Of a stretch of 64,000 nt of DNA, positions 34,533 to 46,218 are shown in pieces. Origin of the DNA: Planomonospora sp. ID67723. Lineage in GTDB: Bacteria > Actinomycetota > Actinomycetes > Streptosporangiales > Streptosporangiaceae. The notes beneath the pieces are model-generated. The model did not search any database, had not been told where the DNA came from, and was given only the letters and a program-made list of their open reading frames with translations. Made by a program: the position numbers and the translations under genes. Location: the NCBI RefSeq assembly GCF_015711605.1, contig NZ_JABTEZ010000005.1, positions 62,001 through 126,000 on the forward strand, in the 5' to 3' direction. Positions within the stretch are counted from its first letter, which is position 1; each line of letters begins with the position of its first letter.

Positions 34533-35375
34533 GTGAAGCTGCTGCGAGTGGGGCCTGTCGGCCTGGAGCGCCCGGCGGTGATGGACGCGGCCGGCGACCT
34601 CCGTGAGATCCCGGAGGAGATCGACGGAGCCTTCTTCGCCTCCGGGGGGGTGGTGCGCGTCCAAGAGGCGCTGGAACGGGGAGAACTCCCTCTCCTGGAC
34701 GCCGGGGGGCTGCGGATCGGCCCGCCGGTGGCCCGGCCCGGAAAGGTCGTTTGCATCGGCCTCAACTACCGCGACCACGCGGAGGAGACCGGTGCGGCGC
34801 CCCCTGCCGAGCCGGTCGTCTTCATGAAGGCCCCCAACACGGTCATCGGACCTTACGACGAGGTTCTCATCCCGCGTGGCAGCGTCAAGACCGACTGGGA
34901 GGTCGAGCTGGCCGTCGTCATCGGGGAGACGGCCCGCTACGTGGAGACGCGGGAGGAGGCGCTCACCCGGATCGCGGGCTACGCGATCTCCAACGACGTC
35001 TCCGAGCGCGAGTTCCAGCTGGAGCGCGGCGGCCAGTGGGACAAGGGCAAGTCCTGCGAGACCTTCAACCCGCTCGGTCCCTGGCTGGTCACGGCGGACG
35101 AGATCCCCGACCCGCAGGACCTGGGCCTGCGGCTGCGGGTGGACGGCGAGCCGCGCCAGAACGGCTCGACCAAGAACATGATCTTCGATGTGGCGGAGAT
35201 CGTCCGCTACCTCAGTCACTTCATGGTCCTGGAGCCCGGCGACGTCATCAACACCGGCACCCCGGCCGGCGTCGCGCTCGGCTTGCCCGGCACGCCGTAC
35301 CTGCGCGCGGGCCAGGTCATGGAGCTGGAGATCGACGGGCTCGGCCACCAGCGCCAGACGGCGGGGCAGGCATGA
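34533..35375 (+). CDS. Fumarylacetoacetate-hydrolase family protein, probable 2,4-diketo-3-deoxy-L-fuconate hydrolase
   Basis: 280 residues of the FAH fold. [53 protein letters not shown] (Glu metal ligands), [21 protein letters not shown] and [18 protein letters not shown] are complete. In the non-phosphorylating L-fucose pathway, this family cleaves L-2,4-diketo-3-deoxyfuconate to pyruvate and L-lactate. GTG 34533 follows GAAGGG by about 7 nt; ATG 34515 is possible. Its stop overlaps the L-fuconate dehydratase start (ATGA). The specific substrate is inferred from the operon; family members also act on rhamnonate and other keto acids. Confidence 0.85.
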   Translation: MKLLRVGPVGLERPAVMDAAGDLREIPEEIDGAFFASGGVVRVQEALERGELPLLDAGGLRIGPPVARPGKVVCIGLNYRDHAEETGAAPPAEPVVFMKAPNTVIGPYDEVLIPRGSVKTDWEVELAVVIGETARYVETREEALTRIAGYAISNDVSEREFQLERGGQWDKGKSCETFNPLGPWLVTADEIPDPQDLGLRLRVDGEPRQNGSTKNMIFDVAEIVRYLSHFMVLEPGDVINTGTPAGVALGLPGTPYLRAGQVMELEIDGLGHQRQTAGQA

Positions 35376-36715
35376 GCCGGCGGATCACGGAGATGGAGAG
35401 CCACGACATCCGGTTCCCGACCTCGCTGCAGCTCGACGGCTCCGACGCGATGAACCCGGACCCGGACTACTCGGCCGCCTACCTGGTGCTCCGGACCGGC
35501 GACGGCTTCGAGGGCCACGGCTTCGCCTTCACCATCGGCCGGGGCAACGAGGTGCAGGCCGCCGCCATCAAGGCGCTGGAGCCGTACGTCCTCGGCAAGG
35601 ACGTCGAGGATCTCGGCGCGCTCTGGAAGGACATGGTCCACGACTCCCAGCTGCGCTGGCTCGGGCCGGAGAAGGGTGTCATGCACATGGCGATCTCCGC
35701 CGTGGTCAACGCGCTGTGGGACCTGAAGGCCAAGCGCGAGGGCAAGCCGCTCTGGCTGCTGCTGGGCGAGATGTCCCCCGAGGAGATCGTCGCGCTGGTG
35801 GACTTCCGTTACCTCACCGACGCGCTCACCCCCGCCGAGGCCCTGGCCATCCTGCGCGCCGCCGAGCCCGGCCGGGCCGAGCGGATCGCGTACCTCAAGG
35901 AGCACGGCTACCCGGCCTACACCACCTCGCCCGGCTGGCTCGGCTACGACGACGAGAAGCTGCGACGGCTGTGCAAGGAGGCGATGGCCGAGGGCTTCAC
36001 CCAGATCAAGCTGAAGGTCGGCGCCGACCTGGACGACGACCTGCGGCGGATGCGCATCGCGCGGGAGACCTGCGGCGGCGACTTCCCGATCGCGATCGAC
36101 GCCAACCAGCGTTGGGACGTGGACTCGGCCATCGCCTGGGTGAACGCCCTGGCGGAGTTCCGGCCGCACTGGGTGGAGGAACCGACCAGCCCCGACGACG
36201 TGCTCGGCCACGCCGCCATCGCCCGGGGCATCGCGCCGATCCCGGTCGCCACCGGCGAGCACGTGCAGAACCGGACGGTCTTCAAGCAGCTCCTGCAGGC
36301 CGAGGCGGTCTCCTACCTCCAGCTCGACGCGGCCCGGGTCGCCGGGGTGAACGAGAACGTCGCGATCCTGCTGCTCGCGGCCAAGTTCGGCGTCCCGGTC
36401 TGCCCGCACGCGGGCGGCGTGGGCCTGTGCGAGCTGGTGCAGCACCTGTCGATGTTCGACTACGTCGCGGTCAGCGCGTCGATGGAGAACCGGGTGATCG
36501 AGTACGTCGACCACCTCCACGAGCACTTCGTCGACCCGGTGGTCATCAGGAACGGCGCCTACGCGGCCCCCAGCAGGCCCGGCTTCGGCGCGCAGATGCA
36601 CGCGGCCTCGATCGCCGACCACACCTACCCCGACGGCCCGGTATGGAGGTCCCTGAATGGCCGAGCCGGTACGGAGATCACTGAAGGGATCACTGGCGGG
36701 ATCGCCGATGGGTGA
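35372..36715 (+). CDS. L-fuconate dehydratase (enolase superfamily)
   Basis: 447 residues. It dehydrates L-fuconate to 2-keto-3-deoxy-L-fuconate. The sequence is very close to the human homologue ENOSF1: [92 protein letters not shown] and [18 protein letters not shown]. Seen catalytic features are the Lys pair in IKLKVGAD, Mg2+ ligands Asp (IAIDANQRW), Glu (VEEP) and Glu (ATGEH), and the His base in CPHAGG. It overlaps the hydrolase gene by 4 nt upstream and the SDR start by about 59 nt downstream. This is the most specific assignment in the operon. Confidence 0.95.
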   Translation: MSRRITEMESHDIRFPTSLQLDGSDAMNPDPDYSAAYLVLRTGDGFEGHGFAFTIGRGNEVQAAAIKALEPYVLGKDVEDLGALWKDMVHDSQLRWLGPEKGVMHMAISAVVNALWDLKAKREGKPLWLLLGEMSPEEIVALVDFRYLTDALTPAEALAILRAAEPGRAERIAYLKEHGYPAYTTSPGWLGYDDEKLRRLCKEAMAEGFTQIKLKVGADLDDDLRRMRIARETCGGDFPIAIDANQRWDVDSAIAWVNALAEFRPHWVEEPTSPDDVLGHAAIARGIAPIPVATGEHVQNRTVFKQLLQAEAVSYLQLDAARVAGVNENVAILLLAAKFGVPVCPHAGGVGLCELVQHLSMFDYVAVSASMENRVIEYVDHLHEHFVDPVVIRNGAYAAPSRPGFGAQMHAASIADHTYPDGPVWRSLNGRAGTEITEGITGGIADG

Positions 36716-37454
36716 GTTCGACGGCCTGCGCGCCCTGGTCACCGGGGGCGGCTCCGGGATCGGCCTGGCCACCGCCACCCTGCTCGCCGAGCGCGGCGCG
36801 ACGGTCGCCTGCCTGGATCTGAAACCGCCGGGAGATCCGTTCCTCGCGGTCACCGCCGACGTCACCGACGAGGGCCGGGTCCGTACGGCGGTCGCCGAGG
36901 CCGCCGAACGCCTGGGCGGCCTGGACGTCCTGGTCAACAACGCCGGGATCGGCGCCGCCGGGACGGTCGAGGACAACCCCGACGAGGAGTGGCGGCGGGT
37001 CCTGGACGTCAATGTGCTCGGCACGGTCCGGGTCACCCGGGCGGCCCTGCCGTACCTGCGCAGGTCGGATCATGCCGCGATCGTCAACACCTGCTCGATC
37101 GCGGCCACCGCGGGACTGCCGCAGCGGGCGCTCTACAGCGCCTCCAAGGGCGCGGTCCAGTCGCTCACGCTCGCGATGGCCGCCGACCACGTGCGCGAGG
37201 GCATCAGAGTCAACTGCGTCAACCCGGGCACCGCCGACACCCCGTGGGTGCAGCGGCTGCTCGACGCGGCGGCGGATCCGGTCGCCGAGCGCGCGGCGCT
37301 GGAAGGTCGCCAGCCGATGGGCCGCCTGGTGAGCGCGGAGGAGGTCGCCGCCGCGATCGCCTACCTCGCGAGCCCGCTGGCGGCCTCCACCACCGGGACG
37401 GTCCTGGCCGTCGACGGGGGCATGCAGGGCCTCCGCCTCCGGCCGGGTTCGTGA
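36657..37454 (+). CDS. SDR dehydrogenase, probable 2-keto-3-deoxy-L-fuconate dehydrogenase
   Basis: 265 residues. [60 protein letters not shown] (Ser and YxxxK) and the C-terminal VDGGM motif are complete. Its place after the L-fuconate dehydratase fits the NAD-dependent oxidation of the 2-keto-3-deoxy acid at C4, the substrate of the FAH-type hydrolase. ATG 36657 has GGAGG 7 nt upstream and overlaps the dehydratase gene; ATG 36708 would give a shorter protein starting nearer the Rossmann motif. An L-fucose dehydrogenase role is the alternative. Confidence 0.85.
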   Translation: MAEPVRRSLKGSLAGSPMGEFDGLRALVTGGGSGIGLATATLLAERGATVACLDLKPPGDPFLAVTADVTDEGRVRTAVAEAAERLGGLDVLVNNAGIGAAGTVEDNPDEEWRRVLDVNVLGTVRVTRAALPYLRRSDHAAIVNTCSIAATAGLPQRALYSASKGAVQSLTLAMAADHVREGIRVNCVNPGTADTPWVQRLLDAAADPVAERAALEGRQPMGRLVSAEEVAAAIAYLASPLAASTTGTVLAVDGGMQGLRLRPGS

Positions 37455-37525
37455 CCGGCATCCCCGCCGGACACGACAGCGGCCCGGCGTAAACACCCCC
37501 CACCCGGTTCGAATCGAGGCAACGA

Positions 37526-38581
37526 ATGAAACTCGGAACTGCGACCGCCGGGGCGGCGCTGCTCGCGACCGCCCTCACCATCAGCGCGTGCGGCTCGGCG
37601 GAAGGCCCGACGAGGGGCGGCGGGACCGCGGGCAAGCCCGCGGCCGGTGGCGGCAAGGTCGCGATCGACTTCCCGCGGGCCGACTCCGACTTCTGGAACT
37701 CCTACACCAAGTACGTCCCCGAGATGGCCAAGGAGCTCGGCGTCGACCTGATGCCCCCGACCAACTCGCAGAACGACGTCGCCAAGCTGGTCGCCAACAC
37801 CCAGGCCCTCGTCGGCCAGGGCGCCGAGGTCGTCGTCATGGCCCCCCAGGACACCGGCGCGATCGCCTCCACGCTCGCGAGCCTGGAGACCAAGAACATC
37901 CCGGTCGTCTCCGTCGACACCCGACCCGACAAGGGCAAGGTGTTCATGGTCGTGCGGGCCGACAACAAGGCCTACGGCACCAAGGCGTGCGAGTTCCTCG
38001 GTGAGAAGCTGGGCGGCAAGGGCAAGGTCGTCCAGCTCATGGGGGCGCTGTCCTCGATCAACGGCCGCGACCGGGCCGAGGCCTTCGGCTCCTGCATGAA
38101 GGAGAGGTTCCCCGGGATCACGGTCTTCGAGGAGCCGACGGAGTGGGAGGGCACCAAGGCCGCCTCGATGCTCCAGACCCGCCTGGAGCAGCACCCGGAC
38201 ATCAAGGGCGTCTACATGCACGCCGGCGGCGTCCACCTGGCCCCGACCCTGCAGGTGCTCAAGGCCAAGGGCCTGATCCTGCCGCCGGAAGACCCCAAGC
38301 ACGTCTTCGTGATCTCCAACGACGGCATCCCGCAGGAGTTCGAGGCCATCCGCAAGGGAGAGATCGACGCCACCGTCTCCCAGCCCGCCGACCTGTACGC
38401 GAAGTACGCGCTCTTCTACGCCAAGGCCGCCGCCGAGGGCAAGACCTTCCAGCCCGGTCCGACCGACCACGACAGCACGATCATCCAGCTTCCGAACGGG
38501 CTGGAGGACCAGCTCCCCGCACCGCTGGTGACCAGGGAGAACGTGGACGACCCCAAGCTCTGGGGTAACCAGGTCAAGTGA
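37526..38581 (+). CDS. Sugar-binding lipoprotein of ABC importer (probable L-fucose)
   Basis: 351 residues. A lipoprotein signal MKLGTATAGAALLATALTIS ends at lipobox Cys22, followed by a Gly-rich tether and a periplasmic-binding-protein type 1 domain (VAIDFPRADSDFWNSYTKYVPEMAKELG; LVGQGAEVVVMAPQDTGAIA; VMHAGGV-like sugar contact region YMHAGGVHLAP). It starts 71 bp after the SDR and is coupled to the ATPase gene (TGATG). Substrate assignment to L-fucose rests on the surrounding catabolic genes. Confidence 0.9.
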   Translation: MKLGTATAGAALLATALTISACGSAEGPTRGGGTAGKPAAGGGKVAIDFPRADSDFWNSYTKYVPEMAKELGVDLMPPTNSQNDVAKLVANTQALVGQGAEVVVMAPQDTGAIASTLASLETKNIPVVSVDTRPDKGKVFMVVRADNKAYGTKACEFLGEKLGGKGKVVQLMGALSSINGRDRAEAFGSCMKERFPGITVFEEPTEWEGTKAASMLQTRLEQHPDIKGVYMHAGGVHLAPTLQVLKAKGLILPPEDPKHVFVISNDGIPQEFEAIRKGEIDATVSQPADLYAKYALFYAKAAAEGKTFQPGPTDHDSTIIQLPNGLEDQLPAPLVTRENVDDPKLWGNQVK

Positions 38582-40101
38582 TGAAATCTCATGACAAAGC
38601 CTCGGTGACCGGGGGCATCCCGGCCGTCGAGGCGCGGAACATCGTCAAGCGCTTCGGGCCGACGACCGCGCTGAACGGTGCCGAGATCTCCGTCACCGAG
38701 GGCGAGACGCACGCGCTGGTCGGCAGGAACGGCGCGGGCAAGTCCACGCTGGTCTCCATCCTCACCGGGCTCCAGCGGCCCGACGGGGGAGAGGTCCGCT
38801 TCGCCGGCGAGCCCGCCCCGCCGCTCGCCGACCGGGACGCCTGGCGGCGGCGGGTCGCCTGCGTCTACCAGAAATCGACGATCATCCCCACCCTGACGGT
38901 CGCGGAGAACCTCTTCCTGAACCGCCAGACCGGGCGGGGCCCGATCCGCTGGCGCGCCCTGCGCGCCCGCGCCAGGGACCTGCTGGAGCAGTACGGCGTC
39001 GCGGTCGACGCCGACGTCATGGCCGGCGACCTCGGCGTCGAGCAGCGCCAGCTTCTGGAGATCGCCCGCGCCCTGTCGTTCGGCGCCCGCCTCATCATCC
39101 TCGACGAGCCCACCGCCCAGCTCGACGGCCCGGCCATCCAGCGGCTCTTCGAGCGGATGCGGGCCCTGTGCGAGCAGGGCGTGACGATGATGTTCATCTC
39201 GCACCACCTGGAGGAGGTCTACGAGATCTGCCAGAGCGTCTCGGTCTTCCGCGACGCCCGGCACATCGTCACCGCCCCGGTCGCCGACCTGCCGCACCAG
39301 GAGCTCGTCGACGCGATGACCGGTGAGGCCACCGCCGCCTACGACTACCGGTCCCGTACGGTGCCCGCCTCGGCCGCCGTGGTGCTGGCGGCCCGCGGAC
39401 TGACCCTCGACGGCCGCTACCGGGGCGTCGACCTCGACGTCCGGGCCGGGGAGATCGTCGGGCTGGCCGGGTCCGGCAGCAGCGGCAAGGTCGGCCTGGC
39501 CGAGACGCTGGTCGGCCTGCGCAGGGCCGACGCGGGCACGGTGACGATCGACGGCGCCGAGGTCCGGCCGGGTGACGTCCCGGCCACGCTGGCGGCCGGC
39601 CTCGGCTTCGTCCCCCAGGACCGTCACCGCGAGGGCTTCGTCCCGCTGCTGTCGATCGCCGAGAACGCCACGATGCCGATCGCGGGCAGACTCGGCCGCT
39701 TCGGCGTGGTCTCCCCTGCGCGGCGGCGCGAGCACGGCGCCCGGATGATCGCCGAGCTGGACATCAAGACCGCCGGTCCCGACCAGCCGGTGGGGGACCT
39801 GTCCGGCGGCAACGCCCAGAAGGTCGTCCTGGCGCGGGCGCTCGCGGATGACCCGAAGGCGCTCGTGGTGATCAACCCGACCGCCGGAGTGGACGTGAAG
39901 GCCAAGCACGCGCTCCTCGGCGCCGTGGAGGACGCGGCCGGCCGGGGGGCCGGCGCCGTACTGGTCTCCGACGAGCTCGACGACCTGCGGATCTGCGATC
40001 GGGTCCTGGTCATGTTCCACGGCGAGGTCGTCAGAGACGTGCCGCGCGGCTGGACCGACACCGAGCTGGTGTCGGCCATGGAAGGTATCGACAACCGATG
40101 A
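38581..40101 (+). CDS. Sugar ABC importer ATPase (RbsA/MglA type)
   Basis: 506 residues, two nucleotide-binding domains. Domain 1 has GRNGAGKST, a degenerate signature (LGVEQRQLLEIARALS) and LIILDEPTAQLD. Domain 2 has a modified P-loop (GSGSSGKVG), LSGGNAQKVVLARAL and LVVINPTAGVDVKA. Domain 2 carries Asn-Pro in place of Asp-Glu at Walker B (VVINP), so only one composite site may hydrolyse ATP. Start ATG 38581 abuts the binding-protein stop (GTG 38578 is also possible). Energises import of the presumed L-fucose. Confidence 0.9.
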   Translation: MKSHDKASVTGGIPAVEARNIVKRFGPTTALNGAEISVTEGETHALVGRNGAGKSTLVSILTGLQRPDGGEVRFAGEPAPPLADRDAWRRRVACVYQKSTIIPTLTVAENLFLNRQTGRGPIRWRALRARARDLLEQYGVAVDADVMAGDLGVEQRQLLEIARALSFGARLIILDEPTAQLDGPAIQRLFERMRALCEQGVTMMFISHHLEEVYEICQSVSVFRDARHIVTAPVADLPHQELVDAMTGEATAAYDYRSRTVPASAAVVLAARGLTLDGRYRGVDLDVRAGEIVGLAGSGSSGKVGLAETLVGLRRADAGTVTIDGAEVRPGDVPATLAAGLGFVPQDRHREGFVPLLSIAENATMPIAGRLGRFGVVSPARRREHGARMIAELDIKTAGPDQPVGDLSGGNAQKVVLARALADDPKALVVINPTAGVDVKAKHALLGAVEDAAGRGAGAVLVSDELDDLRICDRVLVMFHGEVVRDVPRGWTDTELVSAMEGIDNR

Positions 40102-40126
40102 CACGTCAACTGCCGGGAGGTGCCCG

Positions 40127-41146
40127 GTGAGCACGCAGACCTCGCCGAAACTCGTCACGACCGCCGCGGTCCCCGCCGGACGCGGGCCGCGCCTGGGGCG
40201 CTTCCGGGACCTCACCCTGGTCCCGGTGATCGTCGTCCTGCTGGTCGCGGGCTCGTTCGTGGACCCGATCTTCCTCACGCCGGGCAACCTGACCAACGTG
40301 CTCCAGCAGCAGTCGGCGCTGGCCCTGGTGGTCCTCGCCGAGGCGCTGATCCTCATCGCGGGCAAGTTCGACCTGTCACTGGAGTCCACCGTCGGCATGG
40401 CGCCCGCCGTGGGAGTGATGCTGGTGATCCCGGCGGCGGCCGGAGGGTTCGGCCTGGAGCTCCCCGGCATCCTGGCGATCCCGCTCTGCCTGCTCGTCGG
40501 CGGCCTGGTCGGGGCGTTCAACGGCTTCCTGATCATGAGATTCCAGCTCTCGGCCTTCATCGTCACGCTGGCCATGATGATCGTCGTCCACGGCCTCCAG
40601 CTCGGCCTCACCCAGGGAAAGAGCCTGTTCGAACTGCCCGAGTCGTTTCTCTACCTCGGCAGCGCGACGTGGCTCGGCGTCCCGGCGGCCATCTGGATCA
40701 CCGGCGCGCTCTTCGCCGCCGGGATCACCGCGCTCGGCTACTTCCGGGCCGGCCGCTCGCTCTACGCCATCGGCGGCAACGCCGACGCCGCCCGCGCGGC
40801 CGGCATCCGGGTCGAGCGGGTCGTCTGGACCGTCTTCGTCATCGGCGGCGTGATCGCCGCGCTCGCGGGCGTGCTGGAGACCGGCCGCCTGGGCGGGATC
40901 AGCGCCAACCAGGGCGTCGGCTGGATCTTCATGGCCTTCGCCGCGGCCGTCATCGGCGGCGTCAGCATGGACGGCGGCAAGGGCACGATCCTCGGCGCGC
41001 TCACCGGCGTCCTGGTCATCGGCCTGGTGGAGAACATCCTGACCCTCAAGGGCGTGCCCGGCGAGTGGAAGCAGCTCGTCTACGGCTCGATCATCCTCGT
41101 CGCCCTGATGATCAGCCGCCTCGCGGGCGGCAAGGCCCAGGACTGA
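40127..41146 (+). CDS. Sugar ABC importer permease (RbsC type)
   Basis: 339 residues with about nine membrane segments of the BPD_transp_2 family. Markers are EALILIAGKFDLSLESTVGMAPAVG, MRFQLSAFIVTLAMMIVVHG, YAIGGNADAARAAGIRVER and AAVIGGVSMDGGKGTILGALTG. GTG 40127 follows GGGAGG. It forms the membrane channel of the importer with the two preceding gene products. Confidence 0.92.
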   Translation: MSTQTSPKLVTTAAVPAGRGPRLGRFRDLTLVPVIVVLLVAGSFVDPIFLTPGNLTNVLQQQSALALVVLAEALILIAGKFDLSLESTVGMAPAVGVMLVIPAAAGGFGLELPGILAIPLCLLVGGLVGAFNGFLIMRFQLSAFIVTLAMMIVVHGLQLGLTQGKSLFELPESFLYLGSATWLGVPAAIWITGALFAAGITALGYFRAGRSLYAIGGNADAARAAGIRVERVVWTVFVIGGVIAALAGVLETGRLGGISANQGVGWIFMAFAAAVIGGVSMDGGKGTILGALTGVLVIGLVENILTLKGVPGEWKQLVYGSIILVALMISRLAGGKAQD

Positions 41147-41150
41147 CGCG

Positions 41151-42098
41151 ATGGACCTGACCCTGAGCCGGTACGGCTTCGGCAGCGCCCCGATCGGCAA
41201 CCTGTTCACCGCGGTGGACGACGACACGGCGCAAGCGGCGGTGGACGCCGCCTACGACGCCGGGATCCGCCTGTTCGACACCGCGCCCCACTACGGGCTC
41301 GGCCTGGCGGAGCGGCGGCTCGGCGCCGCCCTCGCCTCCCGCCCCCGCGACTCCTACACGCTTTCCACCAAGGTCGGCCGGCTGCTCGTGCCCTCCGCGC
41401 CGGGCGGCCGGGCCCCCGCAGGCCGGGACGGCGAGGGCTTCGACGTCCCGGCCGACCTGCACCGGGTGCGGGACTACTCCCGCGACGGGGTACGGCGGTC
41501 GCTGGAGGAGAGCCTGGACCGGCTCGGCCTCGACGCGGTCGACATCGTACTGATCCACGACCCGGACGAGCACTGGGAGCAGGCCGTCTCCGAGGCCTAC
41601 CCCGCCCTGGCCGAGCTGCGCGACCAGGGGGTCGTCAAAGCGATCGGAGCCGGGATGAACCAGTGGGAGATGCTCACCCGGTTCGTCCGCGAGACCGACC
41701 TGGACGTGGTCATGCTCGCCGGCCGCCACACGCTGCTCGACCAGTCGGGCACGCGCGGGCTGCTCCCGCTCTGCCGGGAGCGCGGCGTCTCCGTGCTCGC
41801 GGCGGGAGTGTTCAACAGCGGCCTGCTGGCCACCGACGAGCCCTCCGGGACCTACGACTACGCCCCCGCCCCGGGCTCCCTGCTGGCCCGCGCCCGTTCG
41901 ATCGCCGCCGTCTGCGAGCGCCACGGTGTCACCCTGCCCCAGGCCGCCCTGTCCTTCCCGCTGCGCCATCCGGCCGTCGTCTCCGTGGTCGCCGGCGCCC
42001 GATCCGCCGCCGAGGTCGCCCGCAACGCCGCCCTGACCGCCCGTCCCGTCCCCGAAGCCCTCTGGGACGACCTGGCCACCGAGGGCCTGATCTCCTGA
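41151..42098 (+). CDS. Aldo/keto reductase, probable L-fucose (D-threo-aldose) 1-dehydrogenase
   Basis: 315 residues. The start LTLSRYGFGSAPIGNLFTAV and DTAPHYGLGLAERRLGAALASRPR (catalytic Tyr in PHYG) are typical of the AKR group that oxidises L-fucose to L-fuconolactone. VRRSLEESLDRLGLDAVDIVLIHDPDEH and IGAGMNQWEML follow. It would make the first catabolic step for sugar delivered by the adjacent importer. No lactonase gene is seen in the operon. The ATG starts 5 bp after the permease stop. Confidence 0.88.
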   Translation: MDLTLSRYGFGSAPIGNLFTAVDDDTAQAAVDAAYDAGIRLFDTAPHYGLGLAERRLGAALASRPRDSYTLSTKVGRLLVPSAPGGRAPAGRDGEGFDVPADLHRVRDYSRDGVRRSLEESLDRLGLDAVDIVLIHDPDEHWEQAVSEAYPALAELRDQGVVKAIGAGMNQWEMLTRFVRETDLDVVMLAGRHTLLDQSGTRGLLPLCRERGVSVLAAGVFNSGLLATDEPSGTYDYAPAPGSLLARARSIAAVCERHGVTLPQAALSFPLRHPAVVSVVAGARSAAEVARNAALTARPVPEALWDDLATEGLIS

Positions 42099-42249
42099 TC
42101 GGCTGCGGTCCCGAAGCGCCGAGACCCGAAGCACCGCCGTCGGCCGTACGAGCCCGGCGGCTTCCCGCCCGGGACAGGAAGGGCGTTCGTCACCTCCGGC
42201 GCCGCCCGGCTCGCCGTCCCGGTGCGGGGTCCGACGCCCCTGAGGTCCG

Positions 42250-42924
42250 TCAGGCGAGGGCGTTGCGGAGCCACTCCTCCACGCCGGCGATGTGGACGGT
42301 GGCCCAGGCGCGGGCGACCTCCGGCTGACGGGCGGCGATGGCCTCGCAGATCGCGGCGTGCTGCTCGCGGGTCTTCTCCAGGGCGTTCTCCTGGGTGAGG
42401 CCCCGCCAGACGCGGGCTCTGGTGGTCGGGCCGGAGAGGCTCTCGATGAGCGAGCAGAGCACCGCGTTGCCCGAGCCCTCCGCGATGCGCTGGTGGAACT
42501 CCAGGTCGTTGGCGACGAGCTGCTCGACGCTCGGGTCGGCGGGCAGGGAGCCGAGGATCCTGCGCAGCTCGTCGACGCCGGACTCGCTCATCCGCTCGGC
42601 GGCCATCGCGGTGGCGGCCGGCTCCAGGATCCGCCGGACCTGGAAGAACTGCAACACGGTGTCGTCCTGGTGGAAGTCGACGACGAACGAGAGGGCGTCC
42701 AGCAGGAGCCGGGGCTCCAGACTGGTCACGTAGGTCCCGTCACCCTGGCGCACGTCCAGCACGTTGATCAGCGCCAGGGCGCGCACGGCCTCCCGCAGGG
42801 AGTTGCGCGAGAGCCCGAGCCGCTCGGCGAGGTCGGCCTCTTTCGGCAGCCTGCTGCCCGGCGCCAGCTCGCCCGAGAGGATCATCTGCTTGATCTTGTC
42901 GATAGCGGCGTCGGTGACCGCCAC
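42250..42924 (-). CDS. FadR-subfamily GntR transcriptional regulator
   Basis: 224 residues. The winged HTH is N-terminal (IKQMILSGELAPGSRLPKEADLAERLGLSRNSLREAVRAL), followed by an all-alpha FCD ligand domain with likely metal-ligand residues (NDLEFHQRIAEGSGN; EQHAAICEAI). Such regulators sense sugar acids. It is convergent with the L-fucose operon and its upstream element matches motifs before that operon, so it is the probable repressor, relieved by a fuconate-pathway intermediate. GTG 42924 is chosen to begin just before the HTH. Confidence 0.9.
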   Translation of the reverse strand: MAVTDAAIDKIKQMILSGELAPGSRLPKEADLAERLGLSRNSLREAVRALALINVLDVRQGDGTYVTSLEPRLLLDALSFVVDFHQDDTVLQFFQVRRILEPAATAMAAERMSESGVDELRRILGSLPADPSVEQLVANDLEFHQRIAEGSGNAVLCSLIESLSGPTTRARVWRGLTQENALEKTREQHAAICEAIAARQPEVARAWATVHIAGVEEWLRNALA

Positions 42925-42950
42925 GCTTCACCATCCCCGGGGGTCGCTCA

Positions 42951-42965
42951 AAGATCCGATGTCTA
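42951..42965. promoter_or_regulatory. Candidate GntR autoregulatory site AAGATCCGATGTCTA
   Basis: It contains GATCCGATGTCT, close to GATCGGATGTAT (34437-34448) and CATCCGATGTAT (34505-34516) upstream of the L-fucose operon. It lies about 30 bp upstream of the gntR start and overlaps the stop codon of the MBL gene. Confidence 0.5.
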
Positions 42966-43985
42966 GGAGTGTAGGGCGAACGTGACCGGTTCCGCTCCCG
43001 GCGTGCGCCGGATCACCCCGCGCACCTCCAGCGCCCGCAGGTGCGCCGCGGCCTCCCCGGCGGCCATCCCCCGCAGCATCGCCGGCAGCTCCTCCCAGGG
43101 CCGGTTCCAGGTCATCCGCCCGGCGGTCTCCCAGATGGTGAGCGGTCCGCCGGCCCCCTCCAGCAGGACGGCCAGGGCCTGGAGCTTCTCCTCGTGGTGG
43201 GCGAGGATCTCCATCGCCCGCGCCCCCGCGTCCGGGAAGGCCCACTCGTGGGCGGGCAGCGCCTCCAGGCCGCCGAGCCCGGCGACCTTCCGCAGCGAGG
43301 CCAGGAAGTCGCCGAGCGGGTCGACGTCGGCGCGGTCGTAGGGGTAGACGCCGACGTGCGGGGTGATCCCGGGCAGCACGTGGTCGCCGGTGAACAGGCG
43401 GTCGGCGTCGGCGAGGTGGAGGCAGACGTGGCCGGGGGTGTGGCCGGGGGTCCAGACCACCCGGAGCCGGCGTCCAGGCAGGTCGACGAGGTCCCCGTCG
43501 CGGAGCGTCAGGTCGGGCACGGCGGGCGGCCGGGGCCGGTGCGCGGCCGCCTCCTCGACCTCGACCGCGTCCGCCCCCGCGCGTTTGAGCATGTCGGCCT
43601 GGAAGTCGCGGTGCGCGCCGTCCTCGAACTCGTGCATGAGCCGGACCAGGGCCGCGTCCGCCTCGTGCATGGCGATCCACGCACCGGACTCCTCCCGGAC
43701 CTGCCCGGCGAGCCCGGCGTGGTCGGGGTGGAAGTGGGTGACCACCACGCCCCGGACCTCGCGCACGTCCACGCCCGCCGCGCCCATCCCGTCCCGGAGC
43801 GCCAGCCAGGCGTCGGGGTGGTTCCAGCCCGCGTCGACGAGGACGGGACCGGCGGGCGACTCGATCAGGTAGACGAGCGTGTAGCCGAGCGGGTTGCCCG
43901 GGATCGGCACGGGCACGCTCCACACCCCGCCGCCGAGGTCGGTCGGGCGCTGCTCGCTGTACGGCCTGCGGCGGGTCTTCACCAT
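42963..43985 (-). CDS. MBL-fold metallo-hydrolase co-transcribed with the FadA5-like thiolase
   Basis: 340 residues. THFHPDHAG is the metal signature, with GHTPGHVCLHL, FTGDHVLPGI and PAHEWAFPDAG completing it; a C-terminal TWNRPWEELPAMLRGMAAGEAAAHLRALEVRGVI winged-helix-like region follows. ATG 43985 follows CAGGAG. It is closely similar in architecture to the hydrolase at 7324-8376. It starts 35 bp after the thiolase stop, so it is probably read from the KstR-type box at 45299. A thioesterase or lactonase role on a steroid intermediate is possible; not determinable here. Confidence 0.87.
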   Translation of the reverse strand: MVKTRRRPYSEQRPTDLGGGVWSVPVPIPGNPLGYTLVYLIESPAGPVLVDAGWNHPDAWLALRDGMGAAGVDVREVRGVVVTHFHPDHAGLAGQVREESGAWIAMHEADAALVRLMHEFEDGAHRDFQADMLKRAGADAVEVEEAAAHRPRPPAVPDLTLRDGDLVDLPGRRLRVVWTPGHTPGHVCLHLADADRLFTGDHVLPGITPHVGVYPYDRADVDPLGDFLASLRKVAGLGGLEALPAHEWAFPDAGARAMEILAHHEEKLQALAVLLEGAGGPLTIWETAGRMTWNRPWEELPAMLRGMAAGEAAAHLRALEVRGVIRRTPGAEPVTFALHS

Positions 43986-44020
43986 GTTCTCCTGTTCCGG
44001 CGGCGCCTCCTGAGACTCTC

Positions 44021-46066
<2,046 letters not shown>

Positions 46067-46162
46067 TTACCCGCCAGTCACAAAGGTAGGCCGGTTTCCA
46101 TGGCATATGTCCTATAAGGGCATGTTGTGGATCGTTGCCGTGGATTGATGCTGGACAAATAT

Positions 46163-46176
46163 TAGAATCTGTTCTA
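46163..46176. promoter_or_regulatory. KstR-type operator TAGAATCTGTTCTA (one mismatch)
   Basis: It matches TnnAACnnGTTnnA except AAT for AAC. It lies 43-56 bp upstream of the fadD start in the kstR/fadD divergent region, as expected for the main promoter of the sterol side-chain operon. Confidence 0.7.
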
Positions 46177-46218
46177 CTTTCCGAGCGACTGGCCTGAGCA
46201 TCCTTGCCGGGAGGTGCT

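Noticed and set aside
38645-38660. TCAAGCGCTTCG as a second KstR2-type site
   Set aside because: It lies inside the ATPase coding region and the right half is CTTC, not CTTG.
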